From contig JBBQLP010000008.1 of NCBI GenBank assembly GCA_038327995.1, forward strand, positions 10,624-74,623: DNA of 64,000 nt, given 5' to 3'. Under the pieces are notes generated by a model. That model did not search any database and was not told the origin of the DNA. It saw only the letters and a program-made list of their open reading frames with translations. This document shows, piece by piece, positions 27,886 to 36,500 of this stretch. The first letter of the stretch is position 1. Every line of letters starts with the position of its first letter. The position numbers and the translations under genes were made by a program. The stretch comes from CAIOYC01 sp038327995 (lineage in GTDB: Bacteria > Pseudomonadota > Alphaproteobacteria > Caulobacterales > Caulobacteraceae).

Positions 27886-28833
27886 TCAGATGGGTTCGCC
27901 CGTCCACTCCCAGTGCCAGGGTTCGTAAGGATAATTCACGAAACCGAACCGGTCCGCGTTGCTGACCAGCCAGTGATAGGTGGGCGTCTGGCTGAGGTAG
28001 AGGCGATTGGCGGGGTCCGTCGAAAAGGCGTTCGATCCGGGCGCCACGCCAAGATAGAAGTCGAAGGCCAGCCCCGTGCGGTGCGCCGAGCAACGCGCCT
28101 TGGCTGGCGTGCCGCACCCCCCCAGGGCGCATCGCACCGCCTCTTCGATCGGACCGCGGTAGGCCGACGCGATTCTAAGTTGCGGGACGGCCTGGCCGAG
28201 GTCGCGCCGCGCGGCCTCCACCATCTGCCTGTAGGCGGTCAATGCGCCTGCCCGGCCCAGGACTTTCTTGCCGCCGTAGGCCTCCATAGTGTCGGCTTGC
28301 ATGAGCGTCGCCTCGTCGGGAGAGGGCGGGCAGGTCTTGTGTGAGGCGCCGACGAACGGGCGGCGCAGGAGCCAGATCGTGGACATCTTCGAAAGGGTCG
28401 CTGCGTCCAACCTTCCGCCCGCCGCCACGGCGTGCGCTGATTGCCAAAGCGCCAGCCGGTACGCGAACCCGGCCGTTTGTGGTGCGCAGGCCGTGCCGAT
28501 TTCTCGTGCAACCAGCGGGGCGTAGGTCGCCCAGCCGGACTCGGGCAGGCCAAAGGGCGTTACGGCCATCACTGAAATGTTCGCGGCGTTGTCGTTTGCG
28601 GCGGCGGCAAAATCGCCAGGCGCGCCGCAGTCGCCCGCAGAGACGCCCCCAACCACGGGTGGCGGGGGGGCGGCCGTATGTGTTTGCCTGGTTGCGCCAG
28701 CGCGCTGCACGGCGACCAACGGCTCCATAGTCTTTTGCGGCATACGGATGGCGATGACGCCGAGCGCAATGAATGTCAGGCACAACACCGCCATCCAGGC
28801 TCTTCGCGCAAATCGCATCAGGTTCACGAACAT
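27886..28833 (-). CDS. Membrane-anchored M15B (VanY-like) D,D-carboxypeptidase
   Basis: 315 aa with an N-terminal hydrophobic anchor (WMAVLCLTFIALGVIAI). The zinc-site motifs of the M15 family are visible: SAHRTGLAFDFYLG (His...Asp) and YEPWHWEWTG (catalytic Glu and third ligand His), plus SAYRGPIEEAVRC. It trims D-Ala from peptidoglycan stem peptides in the periplasm. It sits 62 bp upstream of the L,D-transpeptidase gene on the same strand, a natural partner in envelope remodelling; a regulatory pairing is inferred only. Confidence 0.85.
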   Translation of the reverse strand: MFVNLMRFARRAWMAVLCLTFIALGVIAIRMPQKTMEPLVAVQRAGATRQTHTAAPPPPVVGGVSAGDCGAPGDFAAAANDNAANISVMAVTPFGLPESGWATYAPLVAREIGTACAPQTAGFAYRLALWQSAHAVAAGGRLDAATLSKMSTIWLLRRPFVGASHKTCPPSPDEATLMQADTMEAYGGKKVLGRAGALTAYRQMVEAARRDLGQAVPQLRIASAYRGPIEEAVRCALGGCGTPAKARCSAHRTGLAFDFYLGVAPGSNAFSTDPANRLYLSQTPTYHWLVSNADRFGFVNYPYEPWHWEWTGEPI

Positions 28834-29076
28834 CGTTCCGCTGCGGCTCGCAAAAGCTTGGCCGCATCACCTCTGCAACCGTTGGCAACCGATTGGGTTG
28901 CCTCGCAAGTCCAGTAGGTGGAGCTGGCGACTTACCCTGTGCAGGTTACAGACTACCTTCACTTATCCCACGTTAATTCCAACCGTTGCCTTGTTTCAAA
29001 TCGGTGTGCAGACGTTCGCGCGCGAAACGCTTCGTTCTGACTTCATCTGGAATTTCATCTGATATAGAGTTGCTTG

Positions 29077-31095
29077 ATGAGCGATAGGCAGGACCCTTCA
29101 AGACGCGACGGGGAGAGACTGAGGGATGCTGAGGCGCGCCTGCGTCTCGCACTCCAAGCCGCTAGTATCGGGATATGGGAATTCGAGGTTCCGACCGGTA
29201 AATTGATCTGGGACGCCCGAGTCCGCGAGGTGGTCGAAGCGGATCCTGACATTGAGCCGAACTGGGAGGATCATTTCCTCCCGGCGATCCATCCCGACGA
29301 CGCCGAGCGGGTGCAAAGCGCCTTCACGGAGACCGTCACAGGCGACGAGGGCCTATCAATCGAGTTTCGGGTGATAGGCCAGCGCTCGGGCAAGATCACG
29401 TGGGCTTCCCTTATTGGCCGCAAGGACGAGGGACCGAACGGAGTGCGTATCCTCGGCACCGCGCGCGACATCACCGCCGAGCGCGAAGGCGCCCACCGCA
29501 TCCGCGAGCGCAGCCAGGTTCTGGAAGAACGGGTGGCCGAAGTCGTGGCCGAGCGTAAGACCTGGGCTGACCTCGTGGAGGCCAGCAGCGACCCCGTTGC
29601 GGCGGTGGACGGCAATCTTACACTGATCGCTCTCAACCAAGCCTACATCGATGCCTGTCGGAGGCTGTTCGGTGTGGGCTTCAAGATTGGGGACAATCTG
29701 CTGAGCTTGATGACGCATATGCCAGAGGTGCAGAAGGCGACGGAATCGCTTTGGAAGCGCGCGCTTTCTGGCCGGACGTTCGAGCTCAATGCGTCTGGAG
29801 AGGCGGGTCCGGGTGGACGATTCTATGACGTTAAGTTCGCGCCGCTGCGGGGCGCCAATGGCGCAATAGTCGGGGCGTTCCAGACCTCGCGAGATGTCAC
29901 CGCCCGGGTGTTGGCGGAACGATCACTCAAGATCAGCGAGGAGGCGCTGCAGCGCGCCCAGAAGATGGAGGCGATCGGCAATCTCACCGGCGGCGTCGCG
30001 CACGACTTCAACAACCTGCTGCAGGTGATAAGCGGCAATCTACAACTCCTCGGGCGCGCGGTGTCCGGCAACGACAGAGCCGAACGGTTCGTGACCAATG
30101 CACAGGAAGGGGCAAACCGCGGCGCAAAGTTGGCGGCGCAACTACTGGCCTTCGGTCGGCGTCAGTCGCTGGACCCGAAGACGGTCAACATCGGGCGGGT
30201 CATCGTCGGCATGGATGATCTGCTGAGGCGCGCGTTAGGCGAGGAAACGGAGGTCGAAACCTCGGTCTCTGGCGGCCTATGGAACTGTTTCATCGATCCA
30301 AATCAGGTCGAGAACGCCCTGCTCAATTTGGCGATAAACGGGCGCGACGCGATGAACGGTAGGGGCAAGCTGACCATCGAAGTCGCCAATGCCTCGCTCG
30401 ACGAGGCCTATTGCCGACTGCACCCTGAAGCTTCGGTTGGCCAATATGTGATGCTCGCTGTAACCGACACCGGCTGCGGCATGGATGCGGGCATGATGGA
30501 GCGGGTGTTTGAACCCTTCTTCAGCACCAAGCCGGAAGGGCACGGCACCGGGCTCGGTCTGTCGATGGTCTACGGCTTCGTCAAGCAGAGCGAAGGCCAC
30601 ATCAAAATCTACAGCGAAGTAGCCCACGGCACGACCGTGAAGCTCTACCTTCCCCGCGCCATGGGCGCCGAAGACGTGAGAACGGTGTCAGCGCCTGTAG
30701 AGGCGCCGCATGGAGATGCGACGGTACTGGTGGTGGAAGACGACGAACAGGTCCGGGAAACCGCCTCAGCCCTGCTAAGCGACCTGGGCTATCGCGTGCT
30801 GAGAGCGTGCGACGCAGCAAGCGCGCTCGCCATCGTCGAAAGTGGAGTTGCGATCGACATGATATTCACCGACGTTGTTATGCCGGGCCCGATGCGAAGC
30901 GTGGACCTGGCGCGCCAGGCACGCGAACGTCTCCCCGGTGTCGCGGTTCTCTACACCTCTGGCTACACGCGCAACGCGGTGGTCCACGGCGGTCGCCTTG
31001 ACCCGGGCGTTGACCTGCTTGCAAAGCCCTACACGCGCGAGGCGCTTGCTTTGAAGGTAGCTGAAGTGCTGACGCGGGAGCGGCGTTCTTGTTGA
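29077..31095 (+). CDS. Hybrid sensor histidine kinase (PAS-PAS-HisKA-HATPase-REC)
   Basis: 672 aa with no transmembrane segment, so it is a cytosolic sensor. A PAS domain with PAC motif spans about residues 20-145, a coiled-coil stretch with a second PAS about 150-295 follows, then HisKA with phospho-acceptor His309 (GGVAHDFNNLL), HATPase with VTDTGCGMD and GHGTGLGLSMVYG, and a C-terminal receiver with phospho-Asp599 (MIFTDVVMPG). This class phosphorelays within one chain; the output partner is not obvious nearby. The ATG at 29077 is used (a TTG precedes it by 3 bases). It converges with the rSAM gene across 143 bp. Confidence 0.92.
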   Translation: MSDRQDPSRRDGERLRDAEARLRLALQAASIGIWEFEVPTGKLIWDARVREVVEADPDIEPNWEDHFLPAIHPDDAERVQSAFTETVTGDEGLSIEFRVIGQRSGKITWASLIGRKDEGPNGVRILGTARDITAEREGAHRIRERSQVLEERVAEVVAERKTWADLVEASSDPVAAVDGNLTLIALNQAYIDACRRLFGVGFKIGDNLLSLMTHMPEVQKATESLWKRALSGRTFELNASGEAGPGGRFYDVKFAPLRGANGAIVGAFQTSRDVTARVLAERSLKISEEALQRAQKMEAIGNLTGGVAHDFNNLLQVISGNLQLLGRAVSGNDRAERFVTNAQEGANRGAKLAAQLLAFGRRQSLDPKTVNIGRVIVGMDDLLRRALGEETEVETSVSGGLWNCFIDPNQVENALLNLAINGRDAMNGRGKLTIEVANASLDEAYCRLHPEASVGQYVMLAVTDTGCGMDAGMMERVFEPFFSTKPEGHGTGLGLSMVYGFVKQSEGHIKIYSEVAHGTTVKLYLPRAMGAEDVRTVSAPVEAPHGDATVLVVEDDEQVRETASALLSDLGYRVLRACDAASALAIVESGVAIDMIFTDVVMPGPMRSVDLARQARERLPGVAVLYTSGYTRNAVVHGGRLDPGVDLLAKPYTREALALKVAEVLTRERRSC

Positions 31096-31107
31096 AGTGG
31101 TTACAAA

Positions 31108-31119
31108 GGGTGATCACCC
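31108..31119. repeat. Perfect 12-bp palindrome between convergent genes
   Basis: GGGTGATCACCC lies in the gap between the hybrid kinase (ending 31095) and the radical SAM gene (ending 31239). It may serve as a terminator stem, but has no T-tract. Nothing else in this 143-bp gap looks like a gene. Confidence 0.4.
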
Positions 31120-31238
31120 GGCCGCCCCCTTCGGCGCTTGCGCGCCCCAGCCTTGGAGGCATCGTCAGGGGCGAGCAGCGCCTAAATCCCAGAGCCGCAG
31201 CGAAGAACCTACCCTCGGCGAGTTAAACTGACAGACCC

Positions 31239-32168
31239 TCAGGCGCTGCAGGACGCGCCGCCCAAAACGCAGAATCTTGAACAGTGGGGGTGGTTGAGCG
31301 CTATGGCTCCCCCGGCACCAGCCAGGGTCGGGCCGAGGTCGAATTCCTTTGCGTATGGAAGAAGGGTGCAGGCAACCACGCTTGCCCGCTCAGACCCGCG
31401 CCGCTTCACCACCATTCTCGAGCTCGAGCACATCACGCTTTGCGGGGACTTTTTCAGAATACCCCAGCAGGCCTCGGTAATCTCCGGCGTATCGGCGTCG
31501 GCGTCCATTTCGGGAAAGAGAACCAGGCGCGACGGATCGCTGGCATTGATCGGTAGGCCGAGGGTGGTGAATAGGCGGCCGAAGGCGTTGCGCGCAGCGG
31601 CTTCGCTCTCGTCGACCCAGAGCAAGCGGGACGCAACAGCTATGTCGAACCCTTCGGCAGCAAGCCAACGCAATCCTTCGATAGCCGGATCCCAACTTCG
31701 GGAGCCCCGGACCTCTTCGTGAAGCTCCTTCGTGTGGTGATCGAGGGAGACGCGGATCGTGAGCCGCTGTGGAAATCGCCGATGAAGATCGAGCAGGGGC
31801 GCCTTCAATCGTTGCATCGGGCGCATGGCGTTGGTCAGCACCAGTACTCGCCAGCCGCCCGACAGGGCGTCGTGGAGCATCCCCAGCACGTCGGGATTCA
31901 TGAATGGTTCGCCGCCCGTGAAGCCGATCTCCTCCAGTTCGGGACGGGTCTCCGCAGCTTCATCCAGATAGGCTTGCACCTCTGTGCGGTCGAGGTAGAC
32001 GAGAGCGTCGTTCAGGGGGGAGCTGTCGATATAGCATCCGGTGCAGGCCAGATTGCAGAGCGTCCCGGTGTTGAACCAGAGCGTCTTGAGCCCCTTTAAG
32101 ACCACTGTGGCCCGCCGCTCGCCGGTCGCCGTGACTTGGGGATCGCTGAATTTTAGGAGCGCCGTCAT
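31239..32168 (-). CDS. Radical SAM enzyme with C-terminal cysteine cluster, 309 aa
   Basis: The canonical SAM-cluster motif CxxxCxxC is at Cys38, Cys42 and Cys45 (TLCNLACTGCYID), followed by GFTGGEPFMNPDVLGML, the GGEP loop. The C-terminus is Cys-rich (Cys296, Cys300, Cys307 and others upstream), consistent with an auxiliary Fe-S cluster of the twitch/SPASM kind. The protein belongs with rSAM enzymes often seen beside TIGR04282/TIGR04283 transferases. It lacks the DUF3641 domain expected of ArsS. The ATG overlaps a small upstream ORF (ATGA). Reaction and substrate are unknown: peptide modification, methylation or sugar chemistry are all open. Confidence 0.86.
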   Translation of the reverse strand: MTALLKFSDPQVTATGERRATVVLKGLKTLWFNTGTLCNLACTGCYIDSSPLNDALVYLDRTEVQAYLDEAAETRPELEEIGFTGGEPFMNPDVLGMLHDALSGGWRVLVLTNAMRPMQRLKAPLLDLHRRFPQRLTIRVSLDHHTKELHEEVRGSRSWDPAIEGLRWLAAEGFDIAVASRLLWVDESEAAARNAFGRLFTTLGLPINASDPSRLVLFPEMDADADTPEITEACWGILKKSPQSVMCSSSRMVVKRRGSERASVVACTLLPYAKEFDLGPTLAGAGGAIALNHPHCSRFCVLGGASCSA

Positions 32169-32263
32169 CGATCAGAATGTGTGCTCGCGCTGCTGGAGGT
32201 GCAAGCACAGCCGGGGGCTATCGGGGCGCTGGCGCCCGGTATGACCATAGGATGCAGACCCAT
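32165..32263 (-). CDS. Candidate 32-aa leader peptide overlapping the radical SAM start
   Basis: An unannotated small ORF between the flavoprotein and radical SAM genes. It starts at ATG 32263 (second in-frame ATG at 32248) and stops with a TGA that overlaps the rSAM ATG (ATGA). The frame is closed upstream by a TAG. The translation is Pro/Ala-rich in the middle, then has two Cys (PGCACTSSSAS) and a Ser/Thr-rich C-terminus. This composition is compatible with a RiPP precursor, but neither start has a ribosome site, and a chance ORF or a translational leader is equally possible. Confidence 0.3.
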   Translation of the reverse strand: MGLHPMVIPGASAPIAPGCACTSSSASTHSDR

Positions 32264-32312
32264 CGAAGGCCGAAGGAACTCTGGGGCGGCTTTAGGCTAT
32301 GCCTTTCCTGCC

Positions 32313-33728
32313 TCAGCGCCTGAGCGCCGCGACCAACTTTGCCCAGGCGCGCGCCCAGCGTCCGAAGACCAGCGGCTCGTAAAACGCGAAGGCGGCGGCT
32401 TTGGAGGCCTCGCCGAGCGTCGGATAGGGCGCGGTTGCACCGGACAGTGCCGATATCGACGCCTTGCCGCCGATGGCGAGCCCCCAGGGCAGGGCGAGTT
32501 CGCCGACGCCTGCGCCAACCAATGTCGCGCCCCGCAGTTTACCGCCAGCCTTGATGATTTTGACGAACCCATCCGTCCTCGCCTCGGTTACGGCGCGGTC
32601 GTTGTCGGAGAACTGCGCCGTTTGTGTTTCGACCTTGCCGTAGCGCTTGCGCGCGGCGGCCTCGGTCATTCCCACCTGGGCGAGTTCGGGATCGGTGAAC
32701 GTCACCCACGGCAGCGCGCGGTAGTTCGTGGAGGCGGTCAGACCGAAGCCTATGGCCTTGACCAGAAGCGCACCTTCATAGCCCGCCACATGGCTGAACC
32801 TTGGACCCTGACGGCAGTCGCCGATGGCGTAAATCCGGCGGTTGCTGGTTCGCAGGCGCCGATCCACGCAGACACCGTCGTCGGCTGCCTTCACCCCGGC
32901 CGCCTTCAGCCCCAAGTCGTCCAGCACCGGCGCCCTCCCAGTCGCCACCAACAGGCGCTCGCCCTCAACCACATCGCCATTTTCAAGCGTAACCCGTACG
33001 CCGTCGGGCGTAGCCGACACGCGCGCGACGACCGCGTGCTGGCGCACGTCGACACCTTCGGCGGCCAGGCGTTGAAGGACCACCGCAACCGCAGCCTCGT
33101 CGTCATGCTGCAAGGCGCGGCCCTTCTCCAAAACCGTCACGCGTGATCCCAGGCGCCCGAACGCCTGAGCCAGCTCCAGCCCGACTGCACCGGCGCCCAG
33201 GACCACCAGACGTCGCGGCAGGGCGTCGAGATCGAACAGAGTTTCGTTGGTGAAGAAAGAGACGGTGTTCAGCCCCGCAATCTTTGGGATAGCTGGCCGC
33301 GACCCGGTGGCAAGCACGATCCTCGGGGCCGCCAGCCTCCGTTCGCCGACCTGCACCGTGCGGTCATCCATCAGCCTCGCGTCGCCAAAGATGACCTCCA
33401 CACCCCAGGCGGCAAAGCGCGTTTCGGAATCGTGAGGGGCAATCACGGCCTGCGCCGCCTTCACATGGCCAAGCACAGCCTGAAGATCGATCAGCGGCTC
33501 GACGGCGCCGACACCCACCGTATCGGCGGTTCGCATATCGTGAGCGCGGCGGGCGGCTGCGATCAGGGCCTTTGAGGGTACGCAACCAGTGTTCAAACAC
33601 TCCCCGCCCATTCGCGCCCGCTCGATCAGCGCAACCTTGAGCCCGAGTTGCGCCACACCGCCAGCGACCGTCAATCCCGCCGAACCCGCGCCGATAACGA
33701 TCAGATCGTGCGTATCAGTCCTACGCAT
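32313..33728 (-). CDS. Pyridine nucleotide-disulfide oxidoreductase (mercuric-reductase-like), 471 aa
   Basis: FAD/NAD(P)H flavoprotein with all domains: FAD Rossmann motif LIVIGAGSAGLTVAGG, redox-active disulfide GECLNTGCVPSKALI (Cys44/Cys49), NAD(P) motif LVVLGAGAVGLELAQAF, and the C-terminal dimerisation domain. The segment normally carrying the His-Glu base reads APYPTLGEASK, so the usual His is Tyr. The tail lacks the vicinal cysteines of MerA. Thus neither lipoamide dehydrogenase nor mercuric reductase is supported; it may reduce a cluster-specific thiol or act as an electron donor for the adjacent Rieske protein. Its start overlaps the Rieske gene stop by 8 bp, so they are co-translated. 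Confidence 0.88.
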   Translation of the reverse strand: MRRTDTHDLIVIGAGSAGLTVAGGVAQLGLKVALIERARMGGECLNTGCVPSKALIAAARRAHDMRTADTVGVGAVEPLIDLQAVLGHVKAAQAVIAPHDSETRFAAWGVEVIFGDARLMDDRTVQVGERRLAAPRIVLATGSRPAIPKIAGLNTVSFFTNETLFDLDALPRRLVVLGAGAVGLELAQAFGRLGSRVTVLEKGRALQHDDEAAVAVVLQRLAAEGVDVRQHAVVARVSATPDGVRVTLENGDVVEGERLLVATGRAPVLDDLGLKAAGVKAADDGVCVDRRLRTSNRRIYAIGDCRQGPRFSHVAGYEGALLVKAIGFGLTASTNYRALPWVTFTDPELAQVGMTEAAARKRYGKVETQTAQFSDNDRAVTEARTDGFVKIIKAGGKLRGATLVGAGVGELALPWGLAIGGKASISALSGATAPYPTLGEASKAAAFAFYEPLVFGRWARAWAKLVAALRR

Positions 33729-34587
33729 GGCCCCTCGGGTCTGGATCCCGATCAGAGCCGGAGCCAGACCCAGATTGCAGCATCACGCTTCCGTTCTCGA
33801 TGTGGACCTGAGGTGGGGTGGCGAGCTTCAGCCTACGACCATCGGCGCTGCGTCCACTGCGGACGTCGAACAGATACCCGTGCCATGGACAGCGGACGCA
33901 GCCATCGACTACCGGTACCTCATCGAGCGGCCCGAGCCAGTGCGGGCAATCGGCGGCGTGGACCATGATCTCGCCGTCGACGTCGATCACGCGAAATCGC
34001 TCACCGCCAAAGTCGATGGTGAAGGGTAACTGACTTCGCACGGTCTGCTCGTCGCCGAGGTGGAGGGGTGTCGGCGGAGCGCCAGCACGTTGGTCCCGTC
34101 GCCGCATGAGCGCCGCTTCCCGCTGCATCATCATCGCTTCGTCCTCGTCCCAGAGCCGAGCGTAGGTTTCCGCATAGCGACCGCCGATGGCCGCCAATCG
34201 CTCGGGGCGCGACTCTGGAATGTGGAACTCGACTTCGACACGCGTGCGGTGGGGACCTAGCTGGGTCAACCGGGTGCGGATTTGCGAACCAACGCCGACC
34301 CCTTCGCGGGTCGTCACCACATACCGGCCCGCCTCAGGATCCGCCTCCAGTTCAATGACCTGAGCCTTGCCAGGGTCCCCGAAAGGGTTTGTGAGCCGCA
34401 ACCGATTGCCCTGCGGATGGCTGTCGATCAGTTCCACCCTGGCGAAGGTGCTGCTGTGCAGGCTTGGCAGATGCTCCCAGTCGAAAACATTCTCCCACAC
34501 CCGCTCCACGCTCGCCTCCAGTTCGCGAATGTAGACGCCTGCCAGGGAAAGCGCGCCCGGCGGTTGTTCTGCAATTGCGCTACCCAT
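33721..34587 (-). CDS. SRPBCC-Rieske fusion protein, 288 aa
   Basis: An N-terminal SRPBCC/START-like domain (about residues 10-150; SVERVWENVFDWEHLPSLHSS) is joined to a C-terminal Rieske [2Fe-2S] domain with HAADCPHWLGPL and VRCPWHGYLFD, the two Cys and two His cluster ligands. No mononuclear-iron facial triad was found, so it is probably an electron-transfer or substrate-handling protein rather than a complete ring hydroxylase. A strong ribosome site (AAAGGAGGAG) precedes ATG 34587, which sets this start against the longer open frame. It is the first gene of the minus-strand run and divergent from the SDR gene across 94 bp. Confidence 0.85.
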   Translation of the reverse strand: MGSAIAEQPPGALSLAGVYIRELEASVERVWENVFDWEHLPSLHSSTFARVELIDSHPQGNRLRLTNPFGDPGKAQVIELEADPEAGRYVVTTREGVGVGSQIRTRLTQLGPHRTRVEVEFHIPESRPERLAAIGGRYAETYARLWDEDEAMMMQREAALMRRRDQRAGAPPTPLHLGDEQTVRSQLPFTIDFGGERFRVIDVDGEIMVHAADCPHWLGPLDEVPVVDGCVRCPWHGYLFDVRSGRSADGRRLKLATPPQVHIENGSVMLQSGSGSGSDRDPDPRGHA

Positions 34588-34681
34588 GACCGCTCCTCCT
34601 TTCGGATATGTTCGATGAAGACGTAACCCGCTCGTCCAGTTAAAGTCACGGACGTCGTTCGATCCCTGGCGGAGCCCATCC

Positions 34682-35812
34682 TTGAGTCCGCCCCGCCCCT
34701 TGCGTGTTATGGTCACTGGAGCTGGTGGCTTGGTCGGCGGCGCCCTGTGCGCCGAACTTCTGCGCCGAGGGCACGGAGTTGCCGGTCTTGTGCATCGAAG
34801 CGCTGCGATCCTGGGGAATGACCGGCAGCCGATCCCGACCGCGCCGTGGAGCGGGGGTTCGCCTGCCTTGGGATGTATGGCGATTGTGGAAGGCGATATT
34901 TCACGCCCGACGCTGGGGTTGGACTCTGCGGATGCGCTCGATCTCGCGTCAAACCTCGATGTGATCATGCACTGCGCGGGCGTGACGGGGTTTGACCTGC
35001 CGCAGAGCCTCTATGACACGGTGAACGTTTCTGGCGCCGCCAACATTGCGGATTTCGCCCTGGCCGCCGGGGTGCGGGCGCCGGGCCTCGTGCACGTCAG
35101 CACCGCTTATGTGTGTGGGGACCGATCTGGGGCCATCTCCGAAACACCGGTCTCGTCCGCCACGAAGTTCACTAACAGCTATGAGGCCAGCAAAGCCGAT
35201 GCGGAGCTGATGATCGCGCAGCGACAGAGGCGAGGGCTGAAGGCGGCCATCGCCCGCCCGTCCATCATCGTCGGCGATGTGAGCACCGGCGCTATTCGCC
35301 GGTTCGATCATTTCTATGGGCTTTTGAAGCTGGTCGCGGAGGGTCGGATAAGCGTCCTTCCGGCGGCGCCGGGCGCGACCCTGGATCTTGTGCCGATCGA
35401 CCATGTCGTCGGTGGTCTCGTTGACATTGCTGAGCGTCTCGAAGCGGCGAACGGCATGGTTTTCCATCTGGCCGCCGGGGAGCCAACACCCCTGACCGCC
35501 TTGGAGGGTCTGGGCATTGACTACCCTGACCTCCAGCCCGCGCGGTTTGTCGATCCCGAAACCTTCGATCTGATTGCATTGCCGCCCAGCCAGCAGCGCG
35601 TGTTCCAGCGGGCCGCAGTAGCCTATGCGGATTATCTTCGGCGCGACCCTCGGTTCGCAACCGATAACCTCAAAGCCCTATCCGGTCGCGCGTGCCCGCC
35701 GCTCCGTCCGGCCTTTCTGCGTCGCCTCGTGGACTACGCGATCTCTGTAGGCCACGTCCGCAGACCCGGGCTTACCGCACGTCGGGATAGCTCCGCTCCA
35801 GTCGCTTCTTGA
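34682..35812 (+). CDS. Extended SDR / thioester-reductase-like protein, 376 aa
   Basis: NAD(P)-dependent Rossmann protein: VTGAGGLVGGALCAELLRRGH at the N-terminus, VHVSTAYVCG and the active-site Tyr-x3-Lys in NSYEASKADAE. RPSIIVGDVSTGAIRRFDHFY resembles NAD_binding_4 (thioester/fatty acyl reductase) proteins more than sugar epimerases. It may reduce an acyl thioester or act on a nucleotide sugar. Candidate starts are TTG 34682 (GGCGGAG upstream), TTG 34700 and ATG 34709; I use 34682 for its ribosome site, with moderate certainty. Its 3' end overlaps the convergent glycosyltransferase by 41 bp. Confidence 0.82.
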   Translation: MSPPRPLRVMVTGAGGLVGGALCAELLRRGHGVAGLVHRSAAILGNDRQPIPTAPWSGGSPALGCMAIVEGDISRPTLGLDSADALDLASNLDVIMHCAGVTGFDLPQSLYDTVNVSGAANIADFALAAGVRAPGLVHVSTAYVCGDRSGAISETPVSSATKFTNSYEASKADAELMIAQRQRRGLKAAIARPSIIVGDVSTGAIRRFDHFYGLLKLVAEGRISVLPAAPGATLDLVPIDHVVGGLVDIAERLEAANGMVFHLAAGEPTPLTALEGLGIDYPDLQPARFVDPETFDLIALPPSQQRVFQRAAVAYADYLRRDPRFATDNLKALSGRACPPLRPAFLRRLVDYAISVGHVRRPGLTARRDSSAPVAS

Positions 35813-36500
35813 AGCCCAGGCCCCATCGCGCGCCCACCATCAGATAGATCAAGTTCGCCTTCAGCCCGCCCCAGGCTTCGACCCTTCGGTCGGAGGTGAT
35901 CACGATGCGGTTTATCAGCCGCACGCGACCGAGCCGGGTCAGTTTGATGCAAAGATCCGCCTCCTCCAGCACCATCAGCGTCGGATCGCAGCCGCCGACC
36001 GCTAGGAAATCCGCGCGCCGGAAGAACATGGCGTGGTCACCAAACAACAACCGTCCACCCCGAAAGAAAAGGTGCGGTCGAAACAGTAACGGCACGTACC
36101 AGGTCTTGATCCAGTTATGGAACGTCGTTCCCCAGCGCACCGTGTGCACCCCTCCCAGCACTGCGGTAAAGCCAGCCAGCGCCGTCATAGGGTCACTCAT
36201 CACCTCCGCAATGACATTCAGCGCATCGTCGGGCGGCAGCGTGTCGGCGTGCAGCACCCAGATCAACGGCGCGGACGCTTCGGCCACACCCCGGTTTATC
36301 TGTGCAGCGCGGCCCCGAACCGGGTTCTCGATGACGGTCAATCCCGACGCCTTGGCGATCTCCACGGAGCCGTCCCGGCTACCGCCATCGACGGCGATAA
36401 CCTCAAGCGGTTTCGGATCGAGCGCGAAGATCAGTCGCGCCAGACGCGGCAAGGTGGTCGCCTCATTGAGCATGGGGATGATGATTGTCACGCCGTTCAC
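35772..36500 (-). CDS. TIGR04283-type glycosyltransferase (rSAM/selenodomain-associated transferase 2)
   Basis: GT-A fold family-2 glycosyltransferase of 242 aa: TIIIPMLNEATTLPRLARL, EVIAVDGGSRDGSVEIA, ENPVRGRAAQINRGVAEA, VLHADTLPPDDAL (the DxD-like metal motif is HAD) and LLFGDHAMFFRRADFLAVGG. The signatures match the TIGR04283 family, annotated as arsenosugar-biosynthesis or rSAM-associated glycosyltransferase. The GTG at 36500 overlaps the TGA of the upstream DUF2064 gene (GTGA), so I choose it over TTG 36518. The paired gene and the nearby rSAM reproduce the family's known neighbourhood. Acceptor unknown. Confidence 0.86.
   Translation of the reverse strand: MNGVTIIIPMLNEATTLPRLARLIFALDPKPLEVIAVDGGSRDGSVEIAKASGLTVIENPVRGRAAQINRGVAEASAPLIWVLHADTLPPDDALNVIAEVMSDPMTALAGFTAVLGGVHTVRWGTTFHNWIKTWYVPLLFRPHLFFRGGRLLFGDHAMFFRRADFLAVGGCDPTLMVLEEADLCIKLTRLGRVRLINRIVITSDRRVEAWGGLKANLIYLMVGARWGLGFKKRLERSYPDVR

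Noticed and set aside
31239..32168. Assigning the radical SAM gene as ArsS of arsenosugar synthesis.
   Set aside because: No DUF3641-like C-terminal half is present and no arsenic methyltransferase is nearby; only the glycosyltransferase pair points that way.
32313..33728. Calling the flavoprotein mercuric reductase.
   Set aside because: The vicinal C-terminal cysteines and an N-terminal heavy-metal domain are absent, and no other mer gene is near.
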